DNA of 64,000 nt from Cohnella sp. OV330 (GTDB lineage Bacteria; Bacillota; Bacilli; Paenibacillales; Paenibacillaceae), in assembly GCF_900112065.1 (NCBI RefSeq), contig NZ_FOKE01000005.1, positions 124,001 to 188,000 of the forward strand, given 5' to 3'. A program made the position numbers and the translations under genes. Below, in pieces: positions 1 to 9,894 of the stretch; the stretch's first letter is position 1; each line of letters begins with the position of its first letter. Under the pieces are notes generated by a model. The model saw only the letters and a list, made by a program, of their open reading frames with translations, was not told the DNA's origin and searched no databases.

Positions 1-1104
1 GCTGATCAAACCGATCCCGAACGCTTGGATGTAGGAGAAGGAATGCCGCGTCGCCAGCATGTCGAACACGTTGCGGGCGTATTCAAGCACCTCGTTTACG
101 TCGTCCGACTCCGCCAGCATTCGAACGATCTCGGGGATATACTCTTCCCTGAGCCGATAGTCCTGGTAATCCGTCTTGTCGAACCGGTCCTCATACAGCA
201 GCTGCCCGCCTTCGATTAATCGTGCCCTCGCAATCATGAACTTCACTCTCTTATAGGCAAGCGGCATCTCGCCCCATTCCGCGAATTTATGGCTGATGCC
301 GACCGTGATGGTAGAACCGTATTGTTCCTCCATGACGCGCTGGATGAAAGCGATCTGCTTCTCCGCCATCGCTTGGGCTTCGGGCGTCGGATTCAGATGC
401 ATGACGAGCACTTCGTCCGCGCCGATTCTGGCTACGATGACGGAATCGATATCCGATAGGCCTACGCTGACTGCTTGTTGAAAACCGACGCCGCGAACGA
501 CCCGGCCTCTGGCGTCCAGACTGCCGTCCATGAATCGATCGTAACCGAACACCGCAATGCGGATGCCGCTAGTCAAGCTTGGCAATTCCAGTAACCGGCT
601 CCAGGATTCCATCATGCCGTTGTCTACCGCCCCCTGTATCAGATCGTGGGCGAATCGCTCTTTCACGGCATTGAGGCTATCGGTTACTTTCTCCTGCAGT
701 ACGTTCGCTTCCTCCTCGATACGGCGCCGTTTCTCGATCGCGACGCGAAAAGCGGTCAGCTTGGATTCGACTTCCTCCACCTTGATCGGCTTGAGCACGT
801 ACCCCTGCGCCCCAACGTGAATCGCTTCCTGCACGAATTCGAACTCGTTGAAGCCGCTGACCATCAGCACCTGTACGGCCGGATCCGTTTCCTTGCATCG
901 GGCGACCAGCTCGATGCCGTTCATGACGGGCATGGATACATCCGTAATCAAGACGTCCACCCGATGCTCGCGCATGATCCGGAGCGCAGCATCCCCGGAC
1001 AAGGCCGACAGCGGCTTGGCATATCCGAGCGATTGCCAATCTACATGGCGGATCAACCCCTGAACGTGCATCGGCTCGTCATCCACGACCAGTGCTTGTA
1101 TCAT
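1..1104 (-). CDS. YesN/AraC-type response regulator, C-terminus outside window
   Basis: The frame begins at an ATG at 1104 and stays open to base 1, giving 368 residues of a longer protein. Residues 1-120 are a receiver domain: DDE at 8-10, phospho-acceptor Asp55 in LITDVSMP and the conserved Lys105 in YVLKPI. The rest (about 130-368) looks like the long middle segment of YesN-type regulators; the AraC helix-turn-helix expected at the C-terminus would lie beyond the edge. The start overlaps the kinase stop as ATGA, so the pair is translationally coupled. By inference it is phosphorylated by that kinase and controls the neighbouring sugar transporter. No frame break is seen within the window. 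Confidence 0.9.
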   Translation of the reverse strand, partial: MIQALVVDDEPMHVQGLIRHVDWQSLGYAKPLSALSGDAALRIMREHRVDVLITDVSMPVMNGIELVARCKETDPAVQVLMVSGFNEFEFVQEAIHVGAQGYVLKPIKVEEVESKLTAFRVAIEKRRRIEEEANVLQEKVTDSLNAVKERFAHDLIQGAVDNGMMESWSRLLELPSLTSGIRIAVFGYDRFMDGSLDARGRVVRGVGFQQAVSVGLSDIDSVIVARIGADEVLVMHLNPTPEAQAMAEKQIAFIQRVMEEQYGSTITVGISHKFAEWGEMPLAYKRVKFMIARARLIEGGQLLYEDRFDKTDYQDYRLREEYIPEIVRMLAESDDVNEVLEYARNVFDMLATRHSFSYIQAFGIGLIS

Positions 1105-2903
1105 GCATCCCCCTCCTTTCGAATGTCCGGCCGTTCGACGCAAGCCGGAATCTCGATCGTTACTCTCGTCCCGAAGCCCTGCTCGCTGTCGATCGCGAAC
1201 CGGCTCTCGCTGCCAAAGTACAGCCGTAGGCGCTCGCGGATGTTGGCCGTGCCGAAACCGTTGCCCGAACCTGTCCGCTCGCCTCGTTCAAGCGATGCCA
1301 ACGTCCCCGGCGGGATGCCCGCTCCGTTGTCCTCCACTTGGAACCGGATGCGATCTCCCGCGCATCTCGCCGAGATACGTATGACAGCATCCGTCTTGCT
1401 GGTAATCGCACCATGCACGTAGCAGTTCTCGACGATCGGCTGCAGGAGCAACTTGATCGTATAGAATCTTGCCGCAGCGGGGTCGATATCCCATTCGATG
1501 CGCACCAATTCGGGGTATCGAAGCTGTTGAATCTCCAGATAAGCCTGCACATGCTGCAGTTCCTTCTCGATTCGCGTCACGTTAATCTCATTATCGAGCG
1601 CCAGTCGGTAGAAGGTCGTCAGCGCATCGATCGTGGTGATCTGCGTCTGGTCGTTCAGATCCATCGCGCGCCACCTGATCAAGCTGAGCGAGTTATAGAT
1701 GAAGTGGGGATTGATCTGCGCCTGCAACGCGCGAAACGATTGCTCCCTTTCCTTCAGCTTGACCTTCGCCATATCCACGACCAGCTTTCCGAGCTTCCCC
1801 GACATCGAATTGAATAAGATCTCCAGCTCGCCGAGCTCGTCCTTATCCCGGTTCATGACCGACACGGCGAACTCGCCCTCCGCAATATCGCTCATTCGGT
1901 TGCCCAGCTTGCGGATGCGCCATACGACATTCTTCATCACCGTCATGACCATGAACGTGGACAAGAGCAGGAAGAAAACGATACACCCGATAATGCCGTA
2001 CAAGATCCACTTCGACTGGCGTTCCAACTGATCCAGATGGATGACGGCGGCGACGCTCCAGCCCGATCCGATAGACTGGACGAAATACTGGCTGCCGTCC
2101 TTCGCCGCGCCGCCTCCGCCGGAGATCTCCTCCGCTAAATCGCGGATCGGCGATGGTCCGATCGGCGTACCGATCTGGGCCCGGTCCGTTGCCGCGATGA
2201 CCCGGTGCTCCGCATCCAAGATATACAGCTCTCCCGCGCCGTTGAACGGCTTTTCGGTCAGGCTGCCGAACACGGCATTGTAATCGAGCTGCAGGAAGAC
2301 CATGCCGATCCCGGCACCGCTGGCGGCTATAATTTTATGCGTGATGACAATGTCCTCCGGCCTGCCCGGCACGTTGATCCAGCGGGACATGTCCTTCGAC
2401 TCCAATGTCCGTTCGTACCATAACGACTCGGACATGCCCGCAAGCATGCGATCCTCCGGCTTCCACAGGAGCCTGCCGTCTTGGACGAGCGTCGGATTCG
2501 TATGATAGATGCGAAAGTTCTCGATGCCCGGCATGTACTTGCTCGTAGACAGGAAGGCACGGTCGAAGTATTCGACCGTATCCAGCCGGTCGTACATGTC
2601 TTCGTATTCGCGGGTCAAGCGGGCAACCAGCTCTCCGTCCATGGCCGTTCGAACGGCCAGCAGGTCATATCCCTGCTTCCGGAATTCGATATTCTGGGCC
2701 GTCTGCCGAACCGCTTCTTGAATCGTGACCATATAATTGCTTCGTACGCTCTGAAGAGCGAAATAGCCCGCGGCGATGCCGAGTATGATCGTCGGGATGA
2801 TCACGATGAGGCCGAATAGCAGCAAGATTTTTCCCCGAAGATGAAGCGTGCTCGTGATCCTGATGGTAATCCTCTCGATGAACCTCAGCAGCAACGCTGC
2901 CAC
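1101..2903 (-). CDS. YesM-type sensor histidine kinase
   Basis: A 600-residue membrane kinase. A first transmembrane segment lies at about 25-50, an extracellular sensor region at about 51-298, a second transmembrane segment at about 299-324, then a HAMP-like linker. The His_kinase motif ALQAQINPHFIYN puts the phosphorylated His at position 400. The HATPase region follows, with N-box VENCYVHG and glycine-rich DNGAGIP and GNGFGTANIRERL. This is the architecture of kinases that sense extracellular sugars or sugar-binding proteins. It is followed with ATGA overlap by its response regulator and preceded by a solute-binding protein gene, so it probably monitors the same oligosaccharide. The ligand cannot be told from sequence. 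The first ATG of the frame is taken as start; a slightly later start is possible. Confidence 0.93.
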   Translation of the reverse strand: MAALLLRFIERITIRITSTLHLRGKILLLFGLIVIIPTIILGIAAGYFALQSVRSNYMVTIQEAVRQTAQNIEFRKQGYDLLAVRTAMDGELVARLTREYEDMYDRLDTVEYFDRAFLSTSKYMPGIENFRIYHTNPTLVQDGRLLWKPEDRMLAGMSESLWYERTLESKDMSRWINVPGRPEDIVITHKIIAASGAGIGMVFLQLDYNAVFGSLTEKPFNGAGELYILDAEHRVIAATDRAQIGTPIGPSPIRDLAEEISGGGGAAKDGSQYFVQSIGSGWSVAAVIHLDQLERQSKWILYGIIGCIVFFLLLSTFMVMTVMKNVVWRIRKLGNRMSDIAEGEFAVSVMNRDKDELGELEILFNSMSGKLGKLVVDMAKVKLKEREQSFRALQAQINPHFIYNSLSLIRWRAMDLNDQTQITTIDALTTFYRLALDNEINVTRIEKELQHVQAYLEIQQLRYPELVRIEWDIDPAAARFYTIKLLLQPIVENCYVHGAITSKTDAVIRISARCAGDRIRFQVEDNGAGIPPGTLASLERGERTGSGNGFGTANIRERLRLYFGSESRFAIDSEQGFGTRVTIEIPACVERPDIRKEGDA

Positions 2904-2937
2904 CTCCGATCCTGTGAACGCAGTTTAAACGGCAAAG

Positions 2938-2965
2938 GGAGCAACCCCTTACCCGGGATTGCTCC
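2938..2965 (-). terminator. Hairpin between solute-binding protein and kinase genes
   Basis: Arms GGAGCAA and TTGCTCC enclose a G/C-rich loop whose flanks can extend the stem. On the minus strand the hairpin is followed only by CTTTGCC, a poor T-run. It sits 8 bases after the solute-binding protein stop and is more likely a partial terminator or mRNA 3'-end stabiliser than a full stop. Confidence 0.5.
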
Positions 2966-2972
2966 GATCGCT

Positions 2973-4688
2973 CTAGAATTCGCCGCTCGTCTCGACAAGC
3001 GCTTGATAAGACGCTTGCCACTCTTGCTTCAATTCGCTCCAGTGCGCGCGCTTCTCCAATGCGTCGCGGAACGACTTCCATACGGTTTCGAATTGCGCGT
3101 CGTCCTTCGCCAGGATCAGCTTCGCACGATATTCCTTGCGCAGATTCTCGAGCTCCGGTCCGTATTTCTCCCACAGACCGCCCTGCTTCGCCGCGACGGT
3201 ATCGTAAGCGTGCGCCGTACGTACGCCGCCCATCTCGCCGATGGCTTTGGAGAATTCTTGGTTTTTCGCCGCGCCGGCGACGGTCGTCTCGTTGTTCCAC
3301 CACGGATACCAGTCATTATTGTACGACGACAGCATGTACAACTCCGGCGTTACCGTCGACTTCTGCGCAGCATCGCCCGAGTTGCGCGGTCCGGCGTATG
3401 ATTCATCGATGTACTTCCATTTGCCCAGCGGCTGGTCGATCCAATCCCAGTACAATCCTGCCGGACCTTCGTTGACGACGTGCTGCTGCTCTGCTGCTGG
3501 CTTAAGCGTATAGTCGATGAATTTCAAGATCGCTTCGAGATTTTTCGTATTCTTGTTAATGTATACATCATAGCCCGGATAAGGGTTAACCACTTGATTG
3601 AAGCCTATCGCGTTGACACCTTCCACCTTCGGGAACGGAATCGGTTGGTAATACCATCCGGGCTCAGTCGGTCCGTCGAGCGTCTCCCACAGCGTCTGAT
3701 CGACATTCCAGAAGGAGCCGACGTTCAATGCCGTGCGGCCGTTCTTGTTCTTCTCCTTGTACCGTTCCTTCTTGTCCGTCACGACCTCGGGGTCGATCAG
3801 TTTTTGCTGGTACATTCGGTTCATCCATTGATAAGCTGCTTTATACTGCGGGTCGTCGTAGAGAAGGACGAATTCGCCGTTCTTCTTCTCGACGGGAATG
3901 ACGCCGCTAGCCGAGCCCGTCGTGACGCCGAATGCGCTAAGCACTGCGTTCTCGTCATTGTAGCCCACCGAATCGTTCTGATCCATCAGGAAGCCCATCG
4001 GATTCAGCGGCTTGCCGGAAGCATCCTTCAGCTCCGCCGCCTTCTTAAGGTACGTCTCCACGCCTTCGAGCGTAGACAGGTCGTCCAGCTTCATGCCCGC
4101 TTTCTCGACGATGTCGGTGCGAACCAGCCAGGTGGTGGAAGCCCAGCCCGGCCAAGGTTTATCCGGATTCTGGTCGAACCAGGTCGGAATCGACCAGATA
4201 TGGCCGTCCGCGTCGCGCATCCGATCCAGATAGACCTTCGGGATTGCCGCCAGATTCGGATATTTGTCCGGCATGTCGAAGTATTGCTCCAGCGACATGA
4301 CCTTACCCGAGCGATTCATCGCGTTCTTCACGGTCTCGCTGCGGTTGAACACGGCGGCGTCCTTGAAGCCGTCCGTATTCATGCGGAGGTTCAATGCGGT
4401 GATCGCATCGCCCTGCGTCGCTTCCAGCTTCACGTCGACGCCCGGCTCCTTCTCTCGCCAATACTTCTGGACAAGACTATCGTTGTTGATCGTCGCCGTC
4501 CAGCCGAGCCATAGATCGAAAGATAAAGGCCCGCCCGCGGATGCTGCGCTGCCCTCGCTCGAAGCGGCAGCGCTATTTTTCGCGCCGTTGCTATCCGACG
4601 AACCGCCCGAATTCGAGCATGCCGTGGACATCAGCATCAGCGACAGTATGCCGGCCGCCATGCTCGTTGCCCTATTCCTCTTCTTCAT
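2973..4688 (-). CDS. Sugar ABC transporter substrate-binding lipoprotein
   Basis: A 571-residue extracellular solute-binding protein. The N-terminus MKKRNRATS is followed by a hydrophobic stretch and lipobox LMSTAC with the lipidated Cys at 24, then a Gly/Ser/Ala-rich linker and the mature domain starting near SFDLWLGWTATIN. The frame is open 20 codons further upstream, but the ATG at 4688 has a strong GGGGAGG about 8 bases before it, so that start is chosen. Its length (over 500 residues) is typical of binding proteins that work with LplB/LplC permeases, which lie directly upstream. It would capture an oligosaccharide at the outer face of the membrane. The nearby GH42 gene suggests a galactose-containing glycan, but this is inference. 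Confidence 0.92.
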   Translation of the reverse strand: MKKRNRATSMAAGILSLMLMSTACSNSGGSSDSNGAKNSAAASSEGSAASAGGPLSFDLWLGWTATINNDSLVQKYWREKEPGVDVKLEATQGDAITALNLRMNTDGFKDAAVFNRSETVKNAMNRSGKVMSLEQYFDMPDKYPNLAAIPKVYLDRMRDADGHIWSIPTWFDQNPDKPWPGWASTTWLVRTDIVEKAGMKLDDLSTLEGVETYLKKAAELKDASGKPLNPMGFLMDQNDSVGYNDENAVLSAFGVTTGSASGVIPVEKKNGEFVLLYDDPQYKAAYQWMNRMYQQKLIDPEVVTDKKERYKEKNKNGRTALNVGSFWNVDQTLWETLDGPTEPGWYYQPIPFPKVEGVNAIGFNQVVNPYPGYDVYINKNTKNLEAILKFIDYTLKPAAEQQHVVNEGPAGLYWDWIDQPLGKWKYIDESYAGPRNSGDAAQKSTVTPELYMLSSYNNDWYPWWNNETTVAGAAKNQEFSKAIGEMGGVRTAHAYDTVAAKQGGLWEKYGPELENLRKEYRAKLILAKDDAQFETVWKSFRDALEKRAHWSELKQEWQASYQALVETSGEF

Positions 4689-4758
4689 GGTGTATCCTCC
4701 CCTGATTATCCGAATGATGCGGTATATATGATATTGCCGTATACCCATGATTGGGGGA

Positions 4759-5655
4759 TCAGCCTTTGACCGATCCGATCAGCACGCCTTTGACAAAATA
4801 CTTCTGCAAAAACGGATAGACGCACAAGATCGGCAACGCGCTGACCATAACGACGGCCATCTTGATCGACATGAGCGTGATATTCTGCATCTGCGATCCC
4901 CGCGCCAACGCTTCCTGGTTCGTATTCGAGCCAAGTACCGCCGACAGATCGGAGGCTTGCAGCAATTGCTGCAGGAACGTCTGCACCGGGATCAACGACT
5001 GATCGGTGACGAAGAAGGCTCCCGCGAACCAATCGTTCCAGTGACCGACCGCAGTGAACAAGCCCAGCGCGGCCAGCATCGGCTTCGACAGCGGGACGAC
5101 GATCTGGAACAAAATCCGGACCGGACCTGCGCCATCCAGCTCTGCCGACTCGATCAGCGCGTCTGGGATGCCCTGGATGAACTTTAGCATGACGAACATA
5201 TTCCATGCCGAGAACATGGTCGGGATGATGTACACCCAGAAGCTGTTGACCAGCCCCAAGTTAAATAATTGAATGTAGAGCGGCACCAATCCACCATTGA
5301 ACAGCATCGTGATGAGCACGTAGGTTAGCAATCCATTGCGCAGCGGCAGCGCCCGGTAGGACAAGCCGTACGCTGCGAGCAGCGTGACGAGCAGTCCCGA
5401 AATGGTTCCCAGGATCGTCCGGCCGATCGTAATGAGGTAGGAATTCCGGATGACCTCGTTACCGAGCACGATCTCGTAATTGATGAGCGTGAACGATCTC
5501 GGCCAGAGATAGACGCCGCCCTTCGCCGCATCGGCACCTTCATTGAGCGAGATCGCCAGCATATAGAAGAACGGATAAAGCACCGAGAGACAGAGCAATG
5601 ACAGCAAGGCGATGATGACGGCTTGGCTGACTTTTTCGATACGCGAGACGCTCAT
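4759..5655 (-). CDS. Sugar ABC transporter permease, LplC/MalG type
   Basis: A 298-residue inner-membrane permease with about six transmembrane segments, the first near residues 12-35 (VIIALLSLLCLSVLYPFFYM). The EAA loop that contacts the ATPase is readable as ESAELDGAGPVRILFQIVVP. The C-terminal tail KYFVKGVLIGSVKG is typical of this subfamily and nearly identical to the second LplC in this window (41723-42604). It starts 4 bases after the LplB gene stops and precedes the binding-protein gene, so the three form one import system. No ATPase gene is in the locus; sharing of an MsmX-type ATPase encoded elsewhere is inferred from what is known of these systems. Confidence 0.93.
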   Translation of the reverse strand: MSVSRIEKVSQAVIIALLSLLCLSVLYPFFYMLAISLNEGADAAKGGVYLWPRSFTLINYEIVLGNEVIRNSYLITIGRTILGTISGLLVTLLAAYGLSYRALPLRNGLLTYVLITMLFNGGLVPLYIQLFNLGLVNSFWVYIIPTMFSAWNMFVMLKFIQGIPDALIESAELDGAGPVRILFQIVVPLSKPMLAALGLFTAVGHWNDWFAGAFFVTDQSLIPVQTFLQQLLQASDLSAVLGSNTNQEALARGSQMQNITLMSIKMAVVMVSALPILCVYPFLQKYFVKGVLIGSVKG

Positions 5656-5659
5656 CCGA

Positions 5660-6550
5660 TCACCACAGCCCTTCGCCGTTGATTCGCCTGGATAGCTGAT
5701 TCGTCGTGAGCACCAGGATCAACGCCAGGATCGATGACAGCAGCCCTACGGCGGTCGCCATGCCGAAGTAGCCTTGCTGTAAGCCGCTGCGGAGAACGTA
5801 AGTATCCAATACGTCCGCAACTGCCATATTCGCCGGGTTCATCATGGGATAGATCTGGTCCATCCCGACCGAAATCAAGCTGGGAATGCTAAGGATCAGC
5901 ACGATCGTAATCGTCGGCATGATGCTGGGCAGCGTAATATGGCGAATCTGCGCCAGCTTGCCCGCCCCTTCAACCTTCGCCGCTTCGTAGAGCTGCGGAT
6001 CGATCGTCGTGATCGCGGCCAGATAAAGAATCGTATTCCAGCCTACCTCTTTCCATAATCCGCTTCCGACGATCATCGGCCGGAACCATTGTTCCGACCC
6101 CAGGAAGAAGATCGGTTCGCCGCCGGCCTTTGCGATCAGGTCGTTGGCCAATCCTCCATCCAGCGTCAAGAAGGACTGAAGAATGTAGGCCACGACGATC
6201 CATGAGAAAAAGTGCGGCAAGTAACTGATCGATTGCACGAAACGCTTGAATCCCGAATGGGTGACCTCGTTGATGAGAATCGCCAGCAGGATCGGCGCCG
6301 GAAATCCGAAGATGAATTTTAATACGGAAATATACAGCGTATTGGCGACGACAACCCGGAACTGCGGTTCCTGCAAGAATGCAAAGTTGTCGAAGCCGAC
6401 CCACGGGCTGCTCCAAATCGAAGCGCCGATCTGAAAGTCCCGAAACGCGATCTGAATGCCCGCCATCGGGACATAGTTGAACAGGAATAATAGCAGCACG
6501 GCCGGCGCAATCATGAGATATTGCCAACGGTATTTATAAAGTCTGCCCAC
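5660..6550 (-). CDS. Sugar ABC transporter permease, LplB type
   Basis: A 296-residue permease that opens with MGRLYKYRWQYLMIAPAV, followed by VPMAGIQIAFRDFQ, the usual N-terminal signature of LplB-family proteins. About six transmembrane segments are visible, and the EAA loop reads EAAKVEGAGKLAQIRHITLP. It heads the minus-strand transport genes, so the promoter should lie in 6551-6770. That stretch of 220 bases is AT-rich in the middle (6600-6660) but shows no promoter I would assign with confidence. A 62-codon TTG-started frame inside it (6572-6760) has no ribosome binding site and is not called as a gene. Confidence 0.93.
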   Translation of the reverse strand: MGRLYKYRWQYLMIAPAVLLLFLFNYVPMAGIQIAFRDFQIGASIWSSPWVGFDNFAFLQEPQFRVVVANTLYISVLKFIFGFPAPILLAILINEVTHSGFKRFVQSISYLPHFFSWIVVAYILQSFLTLDGGLANDLIAKAGGEPIFFLGSEQWFRPMIVGSGLWKEVGWNTILYLAAITTIDPQLYEAAKVEGAGKLAQIRHITLPSIMPTITIVLILSIPSLISVGMDQIYPMMNPANMAVADVLDTYVLRSGLQQGYFGMATAVGLLSSILALILVLTTNQLSRRINGEGLW

Positions 6551-6770
6551 CAGGCTTCCCCCCTCTGGCCTCTATTGTACGGGTCTGTGCCGGAGGGGAC
6601 CATATAACAAACGTTGGTTATCTATCGTGAATATTAGATATATCGAGTATGAAAATACTTCGATTTTTACGCGCTTCCAACCATACCTCTGTTGAACAGC
6701 GATAAAGAGCCGTCCCTCAAGATATTCCGCCTTGTGAGACAGCCCTTCGTAAAAAGGCAAGCCGCTGATC

Positions 6771-8756
6771 TTATAAAGTCAGAATATCCACGCCCAGCGC
6801 CGGCAGCGTGATCTTCTGCTCCGATCTCTCGCTCGTCAGCAAGCTCCGATAGGGAACGTCTAGCGTAACCTCGCGTTGCTCATTCGTCAAATTGATCAAG
6901 AACAGGAAGCTTTCCTCGCCCTTCGTTCGGATCGACAATTCGACGCCTTCCGGCAGCCGGAACTTGGGCGCCAAGTCCTTTTCCTTCAATATGCCTTCGA
7001 ACAGCTGATAGAAATAGGATGGCTCCGGCCAAGTGCCGACATAATACACTTCACCTTCACCAAGCTTATTGACGGTAACTGCCGGCACGCCCTCGTAAAA
7101 GTCGCTGTCGTACCAGGCAATCGGTTCTGCTCCTTGCAGTTCCAGCAGATCGCACCATTGCTTCGCAGCGAATGTCTGGCCCTCCGCGTTTCGAATCCGA
7201 TGCTCGCTGTTGCCTATGGCATCATATTCGCTAACGACAACGCCCGCCGCTTCCGCAAGCAGCCCCGGCAAAGGCAGCATCTCGCATACATTCCTCATGT
7301 TCTTCACGCCTGTCCGGTTGGTGAGGACGACCGTGCCGCCCCCGGCTGCGAATCGCTCCAGCCGCTGCGCTACTTCTTCGCTTAACAGGAAGAGGGAAGG
7401 GACAATGACCAGCTTGTAGCCGTCGAGCGCCTCGGTCCAGTTAATCACGTCCGTACCGACGCCCATTTTTAAAAATGCATTGTGCATCGAGGACAAGTTG
7501 TCTATATAGTGCATCCCCCCCTCCGCTTGCGGCTGAAGGGAAAGCGCCGTATGCTGATCATGCGAATGCAGAATCGCAACCTGCGTAACGATGGTCGAGC
7601 CGGCTAATCGTTCTCCTACCCGGTTCACCTCGCGAGCAAGCTCCGCGAATTCCCTGAATCTGCGTCCGGGAACATTGCTATGGTCGATGAGCCCATGCCA
7701 GAACTGTTCGGCGCCGACGACAGCACTCCGCCAGCGGAAATGGACGACCGTATCGGCTCCGCGGGCGATGGTCTGCCAGGAACGAGCTCGGATCAGTCCA
7801 GGATAAGGAGTCCGCTGAATCGGCATCCAGCCGCCCTGCGCTCCGCTAAGCTGCTCCATGACCCAGAAGTTGCGGCGTTTGATGCCGCGGACCAAGTCCA
7901 GCGACAGCGCTCCGTTCCGTGGGAACCGATCGCCATAATCGCGATACAGCTCATTCGGATAATAATCGATAGCGGCGAAGTCCAGCTCTTTATAAAGCTC
8001 GTAATAGTCCAGACTATTCGGGTATTGCCACATGTTATGCGTCACGAATTGACCCGGACAGTTGCTTCGCAGGATTTCAAGCTGCCATCCCAGCAGATAG
8101 CCTACGCTGTCCGAGCAGAACCGCTTGTACTCCAGAAGATAGGAAGGATTCATCACCTTGCTGGTACCGAGCGGCGTCGTGATCTCTGCCCAGCTGCTGT
8201 ACTCCCCGCTCCAGACGACCGTGCCCCACTCCCGGTTCAACGCTTCCAGACTGGAATAACGCTTCTGCAGCCAAGAGACGAATGCACGATTGCACGTATC
8301 GCAATGGCATTCCTGGTAGTGCATCTCGTTATCGATTTGCCATCCAATGACGGCGGGATGCTTCGCGTACCGCCGTGACAACGCATCCACAAATCTGGAG
8401 CCCAACATTTTCAAGGAATAGCTGTTGTTGCAACGATGTCCTCGCACGCCCGGCCGGATGATTCGACGCTGCTCGTCCATGGGCAGCACATCCGGATAAC
8501 GGGTCGTCATCCAGTTCGGCGGCGTATTGGTAGGCGTGCATAACACGATCTCCATGCCGCGCGCGGCGAATACTTCGATCGCCGCATCCAACCATTCAAA
8601 CCGATAATCCCCCTCGGTCGGTTCCATTCGGCTCCAGGCGAACTCAGCCATTCGAACAACGGCGACGCCCGTCTCGTGCATAAGCGCTGCATCCTTCTCC
8701 CATAGCTCGGGCGTCCATTGCTCTGGATAATAATCGATTCCGATCTTTATCGCCAT
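6771..8756 (-). CDS. GH42 beta-galactosidase
   Basis: A 661-residue cytoplasmic glycosidase that hydrolyses terminal beta-galactosides. It opens with KIGIDYYPEQW, typical of GH42. The acid/base Glu144 is in IGWQIDNE, and the nucleophile Glu is in FWVMEQLSG. The zinc cysteine cluster is complete: Cys109, Cys150, Cys152 and Cys155 (CHCDTC). After the TIM barrel come the trimerisation domain (from about 390) and the small C-terminal beta domain. The frame is open 8 codons earlier, but the ATG at 8756 has AAAGGAG 8 bases upstream. There is no signal peptide, so it would act on oligosaccharides brought in by the adjacent transporter. It is divergent from an AraC regulator that probably controls it. 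Confidence 0.94.
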   Translation of the reverse strand: MAIKIGIDYYPEQWTPELWEKDAALMHETGVAVVRMAEFAWSRMEPTEGDYRFEWLDAAIEVFAARGMEIVLCTPTNTPPNWMTTRYPDVLPMDEQRRIIRPGVRGHRCNNSYSLKMLGSRFVDALSRRYAKHPAVIGWQIDNEMHYQECHCDTCNRAFVSWLQKRYSSLEALNREWGTVVWSGEYSSWAEITTPLGTSKVMNPSYLLEYKRFCSDSVGYLLGWQLEILRSNCPGQFVTHNMWQYPNSLDYYELYKELDFAAIDYYPNELYRDYGDRFPRNGALSLDLVRGIKRRNFWVMEQLSGAQGGWMPIQRTPYPGLIRARSWQTIARGADTVVHFRWRSAVVGAEQFWHGLIDHSNVPGRRFREFAELAREVNRVGERLAGSTIVTQVAILHSHDQHTALSLQPQAEGGMHYIDNLSSMHNAFLKMGVGTDVINWTEALDGYKLVIVPSLFLLSEEVAQRLERFAAGGGTVVLTNRTGVKNMRNVCEMLPLPGLLAEAAGVVVSEYDAIGNSEHRIRNAEGQTFAAKQWCDLLELQGAEPIAWYDSDFYEGVPAVTVNKLGEGEVYYVGTWPEPSYFYQLFEGILKEKDLAPKFRLPEGVELSIRTKGEESFLFLINLTNEQREVTLDVPYRSLLTSERSEQKITLPALGVDILTL

Positions 8757-8872
8757 CTTGCGTTCTCCTTTATCCATCAATATATTGCGATTATATGCTA
8801 TATTAATTGCAGCGAATATCTTAAATAATTAAGGCGATATCATAATATTAAGATAACGGGAGCGTTGAACGA
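8757..8872. promoter_or_regulatory. Divergent promoter region, GH42 and AraC genes
   Basis: A 116-base AT-rich stretch between two divergently read genes. It contains TATATT- and CATAAT-like boxes and an imperfect palindrome around TTAAATAATTAA. Both promoters and an AraC-type operator should lie here. Exact -35 and -10 boxes cannot be fixed by eye. Confidence 0.5.
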
Positions 8873-9721
8873 ATGCCTCACCCCCACCCCTATCGCGCTT
8901 TCCCGGTACTATCCGGCCGAGACAAGCTGCTCCCTTTTCATTTGCTTGGCATTGGCGTGCATCATGAACAGGAGCACATACGCCGAGACACGGGCATTCA
9001 GGATTATCAATGGATTCAATGCCGCAGCGGAGAGGGCAAGCTCAAGCTAGGCGGGACGGAACATATCGTCAAGCAAGGCATGGGCATGCTGCTGTTCCCC
9101 GGCCAGAAGCATGAATACTATGCTTTGTCGGGGAGCTGGGAAGTCGACTGGGTCATCTTCGACGGCAGCGGGTCAGCGAGCTTGTTCGAAACCGTCGGCA
9201 TTACAGAAACAAGCGTATTCACGCTCGCATCGCCCGAATACCTGCTGTCTCGCATGCAAGACCTGCTGCAAGCTGCCCTTACGCCGCAAGCGCAAACGTT
9301 AAGCAATTACGCCTGCTCCGCCATCCTCTATACGTTATTGACAGAGATTATTCAGCGCGTCTCCGTCGAGGGCAGCGATACCGTCGGGCAGCAGTATGAG
9401 CGGTTAAAGCCGGTCCTGGACTATATTGACCGGCATTATGCCGAAGAGATTACTTTGCAGACGCTAGCCGGGCTGTTGAGCGTCACGCCGGAATACTTTT
9501 GCCATTTGTTCAAGAACGCGACGGGCATTCGTCCCATCAGCTATGTCAATCAGGTAAGGATCAACAAGAGCAAGGAACTGCTGCTCGACCATGTGCAGCG
9601 CGGGATGCAAGATATCGCGCTTCAAGTCGGCTTCGAATCCGCCAGCTATTATGGAGCGATCTTCAAGAGGCTGGAACGGCTCACGCCCGGCGCCTTCCGT
9701 CGCAGCTATCAGAAGTCGTAA
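8873..9721 (+). CDS. AraC-family transcriptional regulator with sugar-binding cupin domain
   Basis: A 282-residue regulator. Residues 1-150 look like the AraC-type cupin sensor domain (RSGEGKLKLGGTEHIVKQGMGMLLFPGQKHEY). Residues about 180-280 hold the two helix-turn-helix motifs: LQTLAGLLSVTPEYFCHLFKNATGIRP and MQDIALQVGFESASYYGAIFKRLERLTPGAFR. The ATG at 8873 has GGGAG about 9 bases upstream. It is divergent from the GH42 beta-galactosidase, the classic arrangement for a local sugar-responsive activator. Together with the two-component system at 1-2903, the locus therefore has two layers of control, outside and inside the cell. The effector is unknown. Confidence 0.92.
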   Translation: MPHPHPYRAFPVLSGRDKLLPFHLLGIGVHHEQEHIRRDTGIQDYQWIQCRSGEGKLKLGGTEHIVKQGMGMLLFPGQKHEYYALSGSWEVDWVIFDGSGSASLFETVGITETSVFTLASPEYLLSRMQDLLQAALTPQAQTLSNYACSAILYTLLTEIIQRVSVEGSDTVGQQYERLKPVLDYIDRHYAEEITLQTLAGLLSVTPEYFCHLFKNATGIRPISYVNQVRINKSKELLLDHVQRGMQDIALQVGFESASYYGAIFKRLERLTPGAFRRSYQKS

Positions 9722-9894
9722 CATATGTAGGGTCTAAGTGCGTTCGGAGCGTTAATGTTTACCTCGTCGACTTGGAAGCAGAGTCAGTGGACTTGCCCTT
9801 TGCTACGGTACGCGCTCGCCGCCTCCGTGCGGGACTTTCACGCTAAAGATGATGCCCGTGCTGGGCGTACAGCAACCATGAACTATCGATTGTA
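9722..9894. other. Non-coding spacer after AraC gene
   Basis: No gene with a ribosome binding site is visible in these 173 bases. Minus-strand readthrough from the tRNA-derived elements would enter here. No T-run terminator is seen. Confidence 0.5.

Noticed and set aside
6572..6760. A 62-codon minus-strand frame between GH42 and LplB genes
   Set aside because: TTG start without ribosome binding site and no recognisable similarity; it may be a remnant, but cannot be supported as a gene.
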